NCBI GenBank assembly: GCA_963836775.1
Contig: CAWIKR010000002.1
Location: 124,001-188,000, forward strand
Length of the DNA: 64,000 bases
Origin: DASQPR01 sp963836775
Lineage (GTDB): Bacteria > Actinomycetota > Actinomycetes > Mycobacteriales > Micromonosporaceae
Direction of reading: 5' to 3'
Each line of letters starts with the position of its first letter. Positions within the stretch are counted from its first letter, which is position 1. Positions 53,393 through 61,827 of this stretch are shown piece by piece. The notes beneath the pieces were generated by a model. The model saw only the letters and a list, made by a program, of their open reading frames with translations, had not been told where the DNA came from and did not search any database. Position numbers and translations under genes: made by a program.

Positions 53393-54496
53393 TCAGGTCG
53401 TTGTGTCCTCCGGCTCGCCCTTGTCGTCGAGTGCATGCCGGCCGTGGTCGCTGTCATCGTCTTCGTCCGGGCCGGCCGAGGTGTAGATCACACTGGTCGC
53501 CGGCAGGTCGCCCAGCTGGACAATCTCCCGAAGCAGCTCGTCGTTGGCCGTGGATTCGGCGTGCGGATCCTCGATCGCCGCGAATGCTTCGGCGGACGGC
53601 TCGCCGACCGGACCGTAGCGGATGCCACCGTCCGTTTCACCGGCGAAGCTGACATCGCGGTTGTAACCGGCCTCATGGCTGAACGCGGCGCTGACACTAA
53701 AGCCGGCGCTGTGGGCGTAGCCCGGACCGGTGGACGCCGGCGCGACCGGATGGGCGGGCAAGCGGCGCGGCGCGGCGCCGGGCCGGTCGGGCACCGACCA
53801 GGGTGGCCACTTCCGGCCCGCGAGCACACGGTGAACGGTCGCAAACAGTTGCAGGAATCCGATCAAGGACAGCACGATCCAGGCCGCGACCGCGAACGTG
53901 GCGACGCCGGATCCGACATCTGGATTGGCGAGCGAGACCAGCCCGGCGAGGCCAAGACCGACGGTCGCCAGGATGACCCGGGTGGGCCGCTCGCCGAGAG
54001 TGACGCCGCCGATCTCGGTCATCCCCGCGGCGTTGCCACGAGACCGGACATATTCGTGCATCCACGTCAGAGTGCCCGCGATCACGACCGCGTACGCAGG
54101 AGCGCCGACCAGCCAGAGCGCCACCAACCAGATGACCTCGCCAATCCGGTCGACGACGGAGTCATAGACGTAGCCGAGGCGGGTGGTGTGATCGGTGAGG
54201 ATCGCGAGTGCGCCGTCCACCGTGTCCGCGAGTGCCGCGACCACCACCATCAGCGCCGCGAGCACCAGGCCGCCAGGACCGCGGACCGCGAACACCGGCA
54301 CCGTCAGGCATGCCAGAAGCCCAAGGGCAGTCACCGCGCCCGGCCGCATATGGATCCGCGCCAGGAACCGCGCGACGCAATATGCCAGGTACAACCACGT
54401 CCGTACGCTCGGGCGAGCCCGCCGCGGATCCGCGCCGCCGTGCAGCCGCCCCCACAGGGATGCGTACTCGTCCCAGCTCGGCAGCGTTGCGGGCAC
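53393..54496 (-). CDS. CDP-alcohol phosphatidyltransferase family protein
   Basis: 367 residues. Six TM helices contain the family motif ADTVDGALA ... TRLGYVYDSVVDR (DxxDG then GxxxDxxxD), where the Asp residues bind metal and the CDP-alcohol. The second half after about residue 240 is hydrophilic and acidic with no known domain (PDEDDDSDHGRH), ending just at the repeat array. The enzyme would move a phosphatidyl or inositol-phosphate group to an alcohol, so it acts in phospholipid or glycolipid synthesis. It lies 12 nt after metF on the same strand. Confidence 0.87.
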   Translation of the reverse strand: MPATLPSWDEYASLWGRLHGGADPRRARPSVRTWLYLAYCVARFLARIHMRPGAVTALGLLACLTVPVFAVRGPGGLVLAALMVVVAALADTVDGALAILTDHTTRLGYVYDSVVDRIGEVIWLVALWLVGAPAYAVVIAGTLTWMHEYVRSRGNAAGMTEIGGVTLGERPTRVILATVGLGLAGLVSLANPDVGSGVATFAVAAWIVLSLIGFLQLFATVHRVLAGRKWPPWSVPDRPGAAPRRLPAHPVAPASTGPGYAHSAGFSVSAAFSHEAGYNRDVSFAGETDGGIRYGPVGEPSAEAFAAIEDPHAESTANDELLREIVQLGDLPATSVIYTSAGPDEDDDSDHGRHALDDKGEPEDTTT

Positions 54497-54508
54497 CGGC
54501 GAACCTTT

Positions 54509-55423
54509 CTACACGCGGACGGCGGCCAAATCCCGCCACAGCTCGCGCGTCGCGGTCGATCGGTTCAACGTGATGAAGTGGATGCCGGGAACGCCCTCAT
54601 CCAGAAGCCGGGCGCACATCTCCGTCATCTGCTCCAAGCCCAGGCGCCGCACCGCCGCCGGATCGTCGGCGACCCGCTCGAACTGAGCCGCCAGTGCCGC
54701 CGGGAACGGCGCGCCGGACAACTTCTCGGAGCGCGCGATTGTGCCGATGTTGGTCACCGGCATCACGCCCGCGACGATGGGCGTGTCGCAGCCCTGAGCC
54801 GACACCCGGTCACGAAGCCGAAGGTAGTCGTCTGCATCGAAGAACATCTGCGTGATCGCGAAATCAGCACCAGATCTGCACTTCGCGACAAAGTTGCGCG
54901 TATCGTCCTCGATCGTCGCCGAACGCGGATGCTTACACGGAAACGCGGCCACACCGACGCTGAAATCACCCGACTCGCGCACGAGCTCGACCAGCTCAGC
55001 CGCGTAGCGCAGGCCAGCCGGGTGCGCGATCCACTCAGCGGACGGATCACCGGGCGGGTCACCGCGCACCGCGAGCACGTTGCGCACGCCCGCGTCGGCC
55101 AGGCGGCCGACCATATGGCGCAGCTCGGCGACCGAGTGATTCACCGCGGTCAGGTGCGCCATCGGCAGCAATGTGGTCTCAGTGGCGATCTGCTCCGTCG
55201 CCGCCACAGTGTTGTCCCGGGTGGAGCCGCCGGCGCCGTAGGTGATCGAGACGAACGATGGCTGGAGCGACTCCAACTGGCGAATCGCCGTCCACAGCTG
55301 GACCTCCTGCTCCGCGGACCGGGGCGGGAAGAACTCGAACGAGAACGTCGGCGCGGGAGCGCGCACAAGGTCCCCGATCGCTGCTGCTCCGCCGGGCATC
55401 ACCGAGGGAAGTCCAAGTGCCAC
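54509..55423 (-). CDS. metF: 5,10-methylenetetrahydrofolate reductase
   Basis: 304 residues. The MTHFR barrel shows FSFEFFPPRSAEQE near the start (Glu acts in catalysis), SITYGAGGSTRDNT, AHLTAVNHSV, NVLAVRGDPPGD, and the FAD-binding FITQMFFD near 190. It reduces methylene-THF to methyl-THF for methionine synthesis. GTG 55423 is chosen because TAGAGT lies 7 nt upstream (leaderless) and the length fits; ATG 55399 and the frame extending to 55723 are less likely. It precedes the phosphatidyltransferase gene. Confidence 0.92.
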   Translation of the reverse strand: MALGLPSVMPGGAAAIGDLVRAPAPTFSFEFFPPRSAEQEVQLWTAIRQLESLQPSFVSITYGAGGSTRDNTVAATEQIATETTLLPMAHLTAVNHSVAELRHMVGRLADAGVRNVLAVRGDPPGDPSAEWIAHPAGLRYAAELVELVRESGDFSVGVAAFPCKHPRSATIEDDTRNFVAKCRSGADFAITQMFFDADDYLRLRDRVSAQGCDTPIVAGVMPVTNIGTIARSEKLSGAPFPAALAAQFERVADDPAAVRRLGLEQMTEMCARLLDEGVPGIHFITLNRSTATRELWRDLAAVRV

Positions 55424-55512
55424 GACTCTGACTCTATCCGGACGCCATGGGTTAATCCGGTCTCCGTCCCAGTCTGTGGTGGGTGCAAGCATGATCATCA
55501 ACGCCTCGCGAC

Positions 55513-55989
55513 TCACGTCAGCCATCCCGGATCCAGCTCGACCGAGATCCACAGCGGGTCTCCCCGGCCCGCCGGACCGAGGCACAGCGGCACCGCCACC
55601 GGGGCGCCCCGGACGGCGAACCGCTCGCGCCACCGGCCGCCGAACCGGCTCGCCGCGAACACCACCGGCACCGGTCCGCGATAGCCCGGCCGCCGGCCGA
55701 GCTCGATCCACCACACACAACACAGGCCGGCGGCTTCGTAGTGGTCGCGGTCGGCCGGCCGCAACCGGCGCCGGCCGATCTCGAGGGCCGTCCCGGCCGC
55801 ACCGGGAGTCAGAGCCGCGCGGTCCAGTGCCGACCGGGCGGCGACCACAGCTGCCGGTCGCACCGGCACCGTGTCGCCGGCGACGGCGACGGACCGCCCG
55901 GCCGCGACCCCGAATCCTGCCGGCAACTCAGCACCGATCACCGCGATCAGCCGGTCGACCGCCAGGCCTGCTGGTGTCTGCTGTGTCAT
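55513..55989 (-). CDS. Degenerate Uma2-like hypothetical protein
   Basis: 158 residues from ATG 55989, with GGAGG 5 nt upstream. The order of segments resembles Uma2-type PD-(D/E)xK nucleases: VPVRPAAVVAARSAL in the 'RPDVxV' place, ALEIGRRRLRPADRDHYEAAG in the 'EVxSxxxxxxDxxxKxxxY' place, then CVWWIEL. The active-site Asp and Lys are missing, so it is probably non-catalytic. The assignment is tentative. It is divergent from the XRE-like gene. Confidence 0.5.
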   Translation of the reverse strand: MTQQTPAGLAVDRLIAVIGAELPAGFGVAAGRSVAVAGDTVPVRPAAVVAARSALDRAALTPGAAGTALEIGRRRLRPADRDHYEAAGLCCVWWIELGRRPGYRGPVPVVFAASRFGGRWRERFAVRGAPVAVPLCLGPAGRGDPLWISVELDPGWLT

Positions 55990-56270
55990 TGCCACCTCCG
56001 AGGTCGTGCCTGGTCACCAGCAAACTCCGACACGAAGCGGTTGGGAGGGGCCAGAACGGGGGCCATTCCGGGAGCACCGGCCCACGCGGATCGGCGACCG
56101 CCGACACGACCGACTGACGGCGAGGCAACGCCGGCGGCGCCAGTCGTCGTCGGCCACGGTTCGGAAAACCGTCGCACCCGCGAGATAGAAAGGGTCCGGC
56201 GAACATCGCTGGGGTCGCGGTGTTGCCGGTGGGGGTCCTGACCATTCACGTCCATGCGAAAGGCCAGGTC

Positions 56271-56699
56271 ATGGCAATTCTCTCGGAAGTCGCCGAAGCG
56301 ATCAGCGGACCACCTGCAGTGGTGCCGGCCGGCAGCGGACGGTCCGCTCCGGCCGAACCGCTCGGCCCCCTGCTGATCCGGTCCCGGCGCCGGCTCGGCA
56401 TCTCGCAGGGCCGCCTGGCGGCGTTGCTGTGCGCCTCGGCCGGGCTGCCCACTCTCAGCCGGCACGAGGTGTCCCGGTGGGAGCGCGAGGAGCGGATCCC
56501 GACCCGGTTCTGGCGCCCGTGGCTGGCGCTCGTGCTGGGCGTGTCGATCGACGCGATTGAGGCGGGCGCGGTGGAGACCCGCGGCCGGCGCCGGGTCGCC
56601 ACCAGCCCGCCCTGGCGAATGATCGAAGTCCGTGTCGACCCAGGTCACGATGGGCGACTCCAATTCACCCCGATCAGGACGACCAGATACCGTCCGTGA
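56271..56699 (+). CDS. XRE-family helix-turn-helix protein
   Basis: 142 residues from ATG 56271; an in-frame GTG at 56220 would add 17 residues. The HTH is LGPLLIRSRRRLGISQGRLAALLC...LSRHEVSRWEREERIP, with the usual 'SxxxxSRWExGxxxP' ending (about 45-85). The C-terminal part, VDPGHDGRLQFTPIRTTRYRP, has no known domain. Probably a transcriptional regulator. Its stop ends 1 nt before the polyprenyl synthetase start, suggesting a shared transcript and perhaps control of isoprenoid supply. Confidence 0.7.
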   Translation: MAILSEVAEAISGPPAVVPAGSGRSAPAEPLGPLLIRSRRRLGISQGRLAALLCASAGLPTLSRHEVSRWEREERIPTRFWRPWLALVLGVSIDAIEAGAVETRGRRRVATSPPWRMIEVRVDPGHDGRLQFTPIRTTRYRP

Positions 56700-56700
56700 G

Positions 56701-57771
56701 GTGAGCGAACAACCCACCGACCGGGCCGACCTGCGGCGCCGGGTCGAGTCTGCGCTGTCCGGCTTCCTGGCCGAGCAGCGCGCTCGGCTCGGCGAGATCG
56801 ACGAATCCCTGGCCGCGGTGGCGGACGCGATCGATGGCCTGGTGCTCGGGCCTGGCAAGCGGCTGCGTCCGGCATTCGCCTACTGGGGCTTTCGCGGCGC
56901 CGGCGGCGACGACGCGGACCCGGTGGTGACCGCCGTCGCGGCGCTCGAGCTGGTGCAGGCGAGCGCACTGATCCATGACGACGTGATGGATCAGTCCGAC
57001 ACGCGCCGTGGCGAGCCTGCCGTGCACCGCCGCTTCGAGCAGCATCACCGAGACGCTCGCTGGTTCGGCGGGCCGGAGTCGTTCGGCGAATCGGCGGCAA
57101 TCCTGATCGGTGACCTGTGCCTGGTGTGGTCCGACGAGATGTTCGGCGAGTCCGGCGCCGACCCGGCGGCTCTGACCCGAGCGCGGCCGGTCTTCGACCG
57201 GATGCGGACCGAGGTGATGGTCGGCCAATATCTCGACGTGCTGACCCAGGCCACAGGTGAGATGTCGGTCCAGCGTGCCAGCAAAGTGGCGCGGTTCAAG
57301 TCGGCGAAATACACGGTGGAGCGGCCGTTGCTGATGGGAGCTGCGATGGCGGCGGCGCCGCCGGAGATCGAGGCCGCCTACTCCGCCTACGGCCTGGCGC
57401 TCGGTGAAGCCTTCCAGCTCCGGGACGACGTCCTCGGAGTCTTCGGCGACCCCGCCGAGACCGGCAAGCCAGCCGGCGATGACCTGCGAGAAGGCAAGCG
57501 AACCTATCTGATCGCGTCGGCATATGAGCTGGCCGATCGCAATTCGGCTCAGATCATCCTGGACGATCTCGGCGACCCGAAACTCGACGACGATCGCATC
57601 GAGCGCCTGCGCGGCATCATCGATGCGTGTGGCGCCCGCGGGCGCACCGAGGCGCGGATCGCGGATCTCGCCGCCGAGGCGCGGGCCGCGCTCGATTCGG
57701 TGCACCTAGACCGTGAGGCCGCGGAAGTCCTCGGCGAACTCGTCGGCGCGGCCACCAGCCGCACACGCTAG
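56701..57771 (+). CDS. Polyprenyl diphosphate synthetase (GGPP synthase type)
   Basis: 356 residues from GTG 56701. First Asp-rich motif ALIHDDVMDQSDTRRG (DDxxD, about 92-96), second FQLRDDVLGVFGD (DDxxG), with GPGKRLRP and KSAKYTVERPL as substrate-binding sites. The residues just upstream of the first motif are small (SA), as in enzymes making C20-C40 chains. It condenses isopentenyl units. The lycopene cyclase genes lie 1 kb downstream on the other strand, so it could feed carotenoid synthesis. Confidence 0.9.
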   Translation: MSEQPTDRADLRRRVESALSGFLAEQRARLGEIDESLAAVADAIDGLVLGPGKRLRPAFAYWGFRGAGGDDADPVVTAVAALELVQASALIHDDVMDQSDTRRGEPAVHRRFEQHHRDARWFGGPESFGESAAILIGDLCLVWSDEMFGESGADPAALTRARPVFDRMRTEVMVGQYLDVLTQATGEMSVQRASKVARFKSAKYTVERPLLMGAAMAAAPPEIEAAYSAYGLALGEAFQLRDDVLGVFGDPAETGKPAGDDLREGKRTYLIASAYELADRNSAQIILDDLGDPKLDDDRIERLRGIIDACGARGRTEARIADLAAEARAALDSVHLDREAAEVLGELVGAATSRTR

Positions 57772-57850
57772 ACCCGGCCACTGCAAGCCGCGGCCTCCAG
57801 CCGCAGGCGCTAGACGACCCGGCCGGTGCAGGCCGCGGCCTCCAGCCGGA
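57766..57850. repeat. Two 42-bp direct repeats after the polyprenyl synthetase gene
   Basis: Units start at 57766 and 57808 with CGCTAGAC and both contain GCCGCGGCCTCCAGCCG. They occupy the gap before the convergent barstar gene. Confidence 0.8.
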
Positions 57851-57875
57851 CTCGACGAGCCAGCAGGCCGAACTG

Positions 57876-58337
57876 TCACGATGCCGGGTGCAACTGCCAG
57901 GCAGTAGACCCGCTGGCGCCGTCGCGCGGTCCTGGATAGAGCACGAACAGCGGAGGGACGTCGATCTCGGTACGCTGCACGATCACGTCGTCGAGGATCT
58001 CGTCGACGCGCTCGGCAAGCTCCGGCAGGGCCGCCGCGAACATCGCGTAGTGCTGCCACAGCACGGCTACTCCGTCGCCGGGCAGCCAAGAAAGATCACG
58101 CAGGCAGTCGACGAACGCATCCCAGTTGCCGCCGAACCAGTCCGGGAATTTGAGTGCGGTCGCGAACTGCTCGAACATATCGGTGCGTCCGTCGATCTCG
58201 CGACCGTGGATCACACCCGCGTGCCACCCTGCCGCACCAATTCCGTCGTACGCCTCACGCAACGAGACCGGACCGGTCAACCGGTAGCGGCCGGGCGGAA
58301 ACGAGCCGTTCAGCAGTGCCTCAAGGCGGCCGCTCAC
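57876..58337 (-). CDS. Barstar-family ribonuclease inhibitor
   Basis: 153 residues. Barstar features: VIHGREIDGRTDMFEQFATALKFPDWFGGNWDAFVDCLRDLSWLP (in parts), where FGxNWDAxxDxL is the family hallmark and the acidic residues fill the RNase active site. The start overlaps the end of the RNase gene (ATGA at 58334-58337), so inhibitor and toxin are coupled. The last 20 residues are a variable tail. It protects the producer cell cytoplasm from the RNase encoded upstream. Confidence 0.9.
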   Translation of the reverse strand: MSGRLEALLNGSFPPGRYRLTGPVSLREAYDGIGAAGWHAGVIHGREIDGRTDMFEQFATALKFPDWFGGNWDAFVDCLRDLSWLPGDGVAVLWQHYAMFAAALPELAERVDEILDDVIVQRTEIDVPPLFVLYPGPRDGASGSTAWQLHPAS

Positions 58338-58795
58338 CTGATCACCTGCCGGAACGTCTCGTAATGGTCGTTGGTGTAGTAGATGTCGCCATCCTTACCC
58401 GCGATCAGGCGACGCGTGCCCCGGTCCGGCGAACCGGGCGTCGGAACCGTGTATTCGTGGTAATACCCACGAGCCTGCTTTGGCAACCGCCCCTCGTTGT
58501 TGCTGAAGACCGTGTTGTCCTGCTTGTAGCGGAACGGCCCACCCTTGTCGATCAATGCCAGGACGGCCTTGCCCTCCGGTGGCAGATCCGCGGCCGGGAT
58601 GGTGGGCAGCCCGGAACTCGGCGTGCTCGCGGCCGCCGCGGGTCCGCCACGGGAGTCGGTCGCCGGCGAGTAGGCCCATCTCTCGATGCCGAAAACCAGC
58701 AGTAGCAGCGCCACGACGATGCCTGCTGCCAGCAACAGCGTCCGGTGCGAAACCGCCGGCACGGACCACTTCCGCGGTGACTTGCCCGCGCCCAC
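58334..58795 (-). CDS. Membrane-anchored or secreted guanyl-specific ribonuclease (RNase Sa/barnase type)
   Basis: 153 residues from GTG 58795, preceded by GGGAGG. One TM/signal segment (about 19-38, LLLAAGIVVALLLLVFGIE) is followed by a Ser/Pro linker and the microbial RNase domain: LIDKGGPFRYKQDNTVFSN, EGRLPKQARGYYHEYTVPTPG (catalytic Glu within YHEYTV) and YYTNDHYETFRQVI (His and Arg). It cleaves single-stranded RNA after G. It is the toxin partner of the downstream barstar gene and lies 20 nt after crtYd. Confidence 0.88.
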   Translation of the reverse strand: MGAGKSPRKWSVPAVSHRTLLLAAGIVVALLLLVFGIERWAYSPATDSRGGPAAAASTPSSGLPTIPAADLPPEGKAVLALIDKGGPFRYKQDNTVFSNNEGRLPKQARGYYHEYTVPTPGSPDRGTRRLIAGKDGDIYYTNDHYETFRQVIR

Positions 58796-58815
58796 CGCAC
58801 CTCCCGCCGCACGCC

Positions 58816-59121
58816 TCAGGCCCGCCGGGCCGTCCGGCGCCCCAACCACACCCAAACCGACAGAGTCACCAGGACCAGCGCGAACCCGAACCCGAGATCC
58901 TCAACCGGGGCGTAGGCGATGCGCCATCCTATGATCGCCGACGGCGAATATCGCACGATGCCACGGCCGGTGAACACACCGTTGGCGATCAATTGGAAGA
59001 TCAAGATAATCGGGTACGCGCACCAGAACACCGCGCGCGTCACCAGCCGGGTGCGCAGCACGCCGAGATCGAGGGCGAGCGCGGCGGCCAGCGCGACCAG
59101 CACCGAGACGGAATAGGTCAC
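58816..59121 (-). CDS. Lycopene cyclase subunit (CrtYd-like)
   Basis: 101 residues with three TM helices. The lycopene-cyclase domain motif IAYAPVEDLGFGFALV has the Pro-x-Glu(-Asp) signature. It overlaps the upstream subunit (ATGA at 59118-59121). Together the two form a heterodimeric cyclase, either for beta rings (CrtYcYd) or for C50 carotenoids (CrtYe/f, Lit-type); sequence alone does not decide. Other carotenoid genes are not in the window. Confidence 0.85.
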   Translation of the reverse strand: MTYSVSVLVALAAALALDLGVLRTRLVTRAVFWCAYPIILIFQLIANGVFTGRGIVRYSPSAIIGWRIAYAPVEDLGFGFALVLVTLSVWVWLGRRTARRA

Positions 59122-59462
59122 GACGAATCCTCCGGTGGCTCATCGCCGGCCGGCCGGCGCAGCACCGATCGGACCGCCTCGAACCCAAGAATCGCGCAGG
59201 TCGGCACCACCAGGAAGAACAGCAGTTCGTCAAGCGGGAGGTGGCCTGGAAGCACCGCCGGCAGCATCTGCGACCGGTCGTAATGCCAATGCCCGGCGGC
59301 AATGGCGGCGATGTCCCAGCCGCCGAACGCGATGACCACGACCAGCAACGTGATCGCGAGACGGCGCCATTGCCGGAGTACGCCGACATGCAGCACCGGC
59401 TCCAGCCACAGCGCGCCGGCCAGGCAGCCGGCGAGCACCGCGACGTAGATCAGGTGCCGCAT
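59118..59462 (-). CDS. Lycopene cyclase subunit (CrtYc-like)
   Basis: 114 residues with three TM helices. The cyclase motif is GHLPLDELLFFLVVPTCAI, where PLDELLFF is the characteristic element, and a preceding WDIAAIAAGHWHYD is also typical (the conserved HW segment). ATG 59462 is used; an open frame to 59864 is repeat-like DNA. It is followed by crtYd with an overlap. No clear ribosome site is seen before the ATG. Confidence 0.85.
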   Translation of the reverse strand: MRHLIYVAVLAGCLAGALWLEPVLHVGVLRQWRRLAITLLVVVIAFGGWDIAAIAAGHWHYDRSQMLPAVLPGHLPLDELLFFLVVPTCAILGFEAVRSVLRRPAGDEPPEDSS

Positions 59463-59871
59463 GAGCTGTCCATTCGCTTGATCAACCGGTAGTTGAGCAA
59501 TTGTGCGGTGTCGCGGCTCTACGTCACAACCGGCCCGCCGTGCCGCTGGTAACACGGGTCCGAGGTGCCACCCACCCCCGGCGCCACCCGGCCACAGCAC
59601 GCCGCGGAACCACACGGCCACGACGCCGCCGGAACCACACGGCACCACCGGGCCACGGCGCCACCGCCCGACCCACCCGACACGACCGGCCGCAGGGGGC
59701 CACCGGCCATCATGATCAAGTGCGCCAACAGGTGCAGGCGAGGTCGCCATAGCGGCCCCAGTGCTCAAGATCGTGCACTTGATCTGTGACGTGGCTCGGG
59801 TCAAGTCGATGCACCCACCCCCGGCACCAGCCGGCCACAGCGCGTTGTCGGAGCCACTCGGCACCAGGCCG

Positions 59872-60051
59872 CCAAGATTTCCGATCTTGGCAACTCGATT
59901 CCTCGATCAAACAAAAAGCACGTCGCTTTGGACAGTTAATGCCATATAGCGACGCCAACTATCCAAAGCAACGTGAAAAATAGTCGATCTTCTCAGCTAC
60001 CGCGGTCCGCCGAACCCCGCCACCACAGCCTGCCAAGATTTCCGATCTTGG
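59872..60051. repeat. Two copies of CCAAGATTTCCGATCTTGG hairpin
   Basis: Copies at 59872-59890 and 60033-60051 share extra flanking bases (CAA then a variable base then TCGA). Between them is an AT-rich inverted repeat at 59925-59937/59957-59969. Confidence 0.85.
59925..59969. repeat. AT-rich inverted repeat
   Basis: The 13-nt arms GCTTTGGACAGTT and AACTATCCAAAGC pair with one mismatch around a 19-nt loop. This is the most AT-rich stretch in the 59-60 kb region. Confidence 0.7.
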
Positions 60052-60654
60052 CAAGTCGACGTCACCACCCGGCCACCCCGCCGTGCAGAGCCAAGCGCAC
60101 CTGGACAGCGGCCGGCACGGCACGCACCGCGGAAGGAAGACGCACGGGGCGACTGGACGGCGGGCGCCTACAACGGCACCCGGACAACGGCAGCATGGAG
60201 CGGGGCGCACGGCACGGCACGGCACGCGGAACTGAGGCGCACGGGCGACTGGACGGCTGGCGGCTGGCGGCTCGGGCGAGGGCGCTCACAAGACCACAGC
60301 ACCGGCACGGCGGAGCAGGAACCGCACGGGGCAACCGGCCACCGGCGACATGATCGGCGCGTCGAGCACGAAGCGCACATAGACGACCGCCGATTCGGCA
60401 CGGCAACGCGGGGCGGAGCCGCACAGGGCAACCCGCCACAGGCGACATGGCTCGACGCGCCCAGCACGCGACACCGCGGACCCGAACAGCCGCGCGCCCG
60501 GAACGACCAAGCGGCCGGAACAACCAAGCGGCCCGAAGAACCACGCGGCCCCGAAACCGCGCATCACGAATGGGCGTGCCAGCCTTTTCACCCGTTGCGG
60601 TGGCGAATCGACGACCGCCGGATCGGCTCCGAGATGCCGGTCAGGATCGAGGCG

Positions 60655-61017
60655 TCAGAAGCCGACCGCTTGGGCGCGCCGCTTCACCTCGGTCGCCGCC
60701 GGACCGCTCAGCGCCGTCGCCGGGGTCCCGGGCAGCGTCGAGTCCTCGGTGTAAAGCCACCGGAGTGCCTCTTCGTCGTTGTACCCAGCGTCATGCAGGA
60801 GGTTCAGGACACCAGGAAGGTGCTTGCGCACATTGGCAGACGCGACCAGCTCCGCCGGGATCCGAAGGACACCGTCCTTGCGGACCGCGATGAGCGCGTG
60901 CTCGCGCAGCATCTGGTGCACCTTGGTGATCTTGAGATCGAGCATCTCGGCGACATCCGGAAGGGCCAGCCACTCGCCCGGCTCGACGACCGAAACCGCC
61001 GCATTGGGATTACTCAC
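60655..61017 (-). CDS. Rv2175c-like DNA-binding protein
   Basis: 120 residues. The winged HTH is EWLALPDVAEMLDLKITKVHQMLREHALIAVRKDGVLRIPAELV (fragments), and the C-terminal Rv2175c domain contains VLNLLHDAGYNDEEALRWLYTEDSTLPGTPATAL. In M. tuberculosis Rv2175c lies beside the kinase gene pknL and is phosphorylated by it. Here a PASTA kinase is about 1.4 kb away across two membrane-protein genes, on the opposite strand. A short AT-poor gap of 67 nt separates it from the divergent membrane protein gene. Confidence 0.9.
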   Translation of the reverse strand: MSNPNAAVSVVEPGEWLALPDVAEMLDLKITKVHQMLREHALIAVRKDGVLRIPAELVASANVRKHLPGVLNLLHDAGYNDEEALRWLYTEDSTLPGTPATALSGPAATEVKRRAQAVGF

Positions 61018-61084
61018 CTCTCCACGATGCCATGCCGCCGCACTTGCTCACCATGAGACCGTCCAAACCACTACCGTTTCGTCG

Positions 61085-61765
61085 ATGAACACCGATGAGT
61101 CGCGCGAGAGGCGTGCCGAGTCTTCGCCGGACGTCTGGTCGCGTCAGGGCAACGGCGCGATCGTCGCGCCGCCGCCGGCGGTGCACGCCGACGGCCCGGA
61201 TCGGAACCAGCCCGGCCCGGATCAGAACCGACCCGGCCCGGATCGGAACCAGCCCGGCTCGGATTGGAACCAGCCCGGCCCGGATCGGCACCGGACCGGC
61301 CCGGACGGAGCAAACGGCCTCGACGGAACGAACGGCCTCGACGATGGCGGGCACACCGCGGACGGGGCGGCGGATGGGCGTACCGCCGAATGGTCTGCCC
61401 TGGTCTCCGGCCCGGCGCTGGCACTGGCCGCGTTCGTGTTCGCCAGCGCGCAGGCGATCAGCGGCTTCGTCGCCGCCCAGGCGGCGAATCTGATCCCAAG
61501 CGCGGCCGACAGCCCAGCCAACCACGTCCGCGTGGTCGCGGTGATCTATCTCGGTCTCAGCGGCGCCGGCGCGCTGTTCGCCTGGGTGGCGCTGCGCCGA
61601 ACCGCGGCCGACCGGGCCGATGGCGGCGACCTCAGCGGTGCGGCGACGCCGAAGTGGGCGGCATATGTGGCGGCGGCGGCGGTAGTGGTTTCGATCCTGA
61701 CGATCCTGCAGTCACTGGTTTTGTTGATGTTGTCGATGCTGGCACCGGCGAGCCCGCCGAGCTAG
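61085..61765 (+). CDS. Membrane protein with Asn/Gln-Pro-Gly-Pro-Asp repeats
   Basis: 226 residues from ATG 61085. An N-terminal repetitive region (about 37-75) has units such as DRNQPGP, encoded by ~24-nt direct repeats of CGGATCGGAACCAGCCCGGC. Then come three or four TM helices (about 100-226), with the last at the C-terminus. No enzymatic motif and no known family was recognised. Its place between the Rv2175c-like gene and the kinase suggests a link to kinase signalling, but this is only context. Confidence 0.65.
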   Translation: MNTDESRERRAESSPDVWSRQGNGAIVAPPPAVHADGPDRNQPGPDQNRPGPDRNQPGSDWNQPGPDRHRTGPDGANGLDGTNGLDDGGHTADGAADGRTAEWSALVSGPALALAAFVFASAQAISGFVAAQAANLIPSAADSPANHVRVVAVIYLGLSGAGALFAWVALRRTAADRADGGDLSGAATPKWAAYVAAAAVVVSILTILQSLVLLMLSMLAPASPPS

Positions 61766-61827
61766 CGGTGCGCCACCGGCCGCACACGGTCCGGCCCAGC
61801 GCGCGAACGGGGGAAAGGCAGATCACA

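Larger units (their letters stand above)
59463..60654. other. Gene-free region of GC-rich repeats with hairpins and an AT-rich island
   Basis: About 1.2 kb. It holds degenerate CGGCAC/GCCACC repeats, two CCAAGATTTCCGATCTTGG hairpins (59872-59890 and 60033-60051), and a short AT-rich piece at 59900-59990. Open frames here lack coding character and are not called. Confidence 0.55.

Noticed and set aside
58160..58180. A LexA-like TCGAACATATCGGTGC
   Set aside because: Only one half matches and it lies inside the barstar gene.
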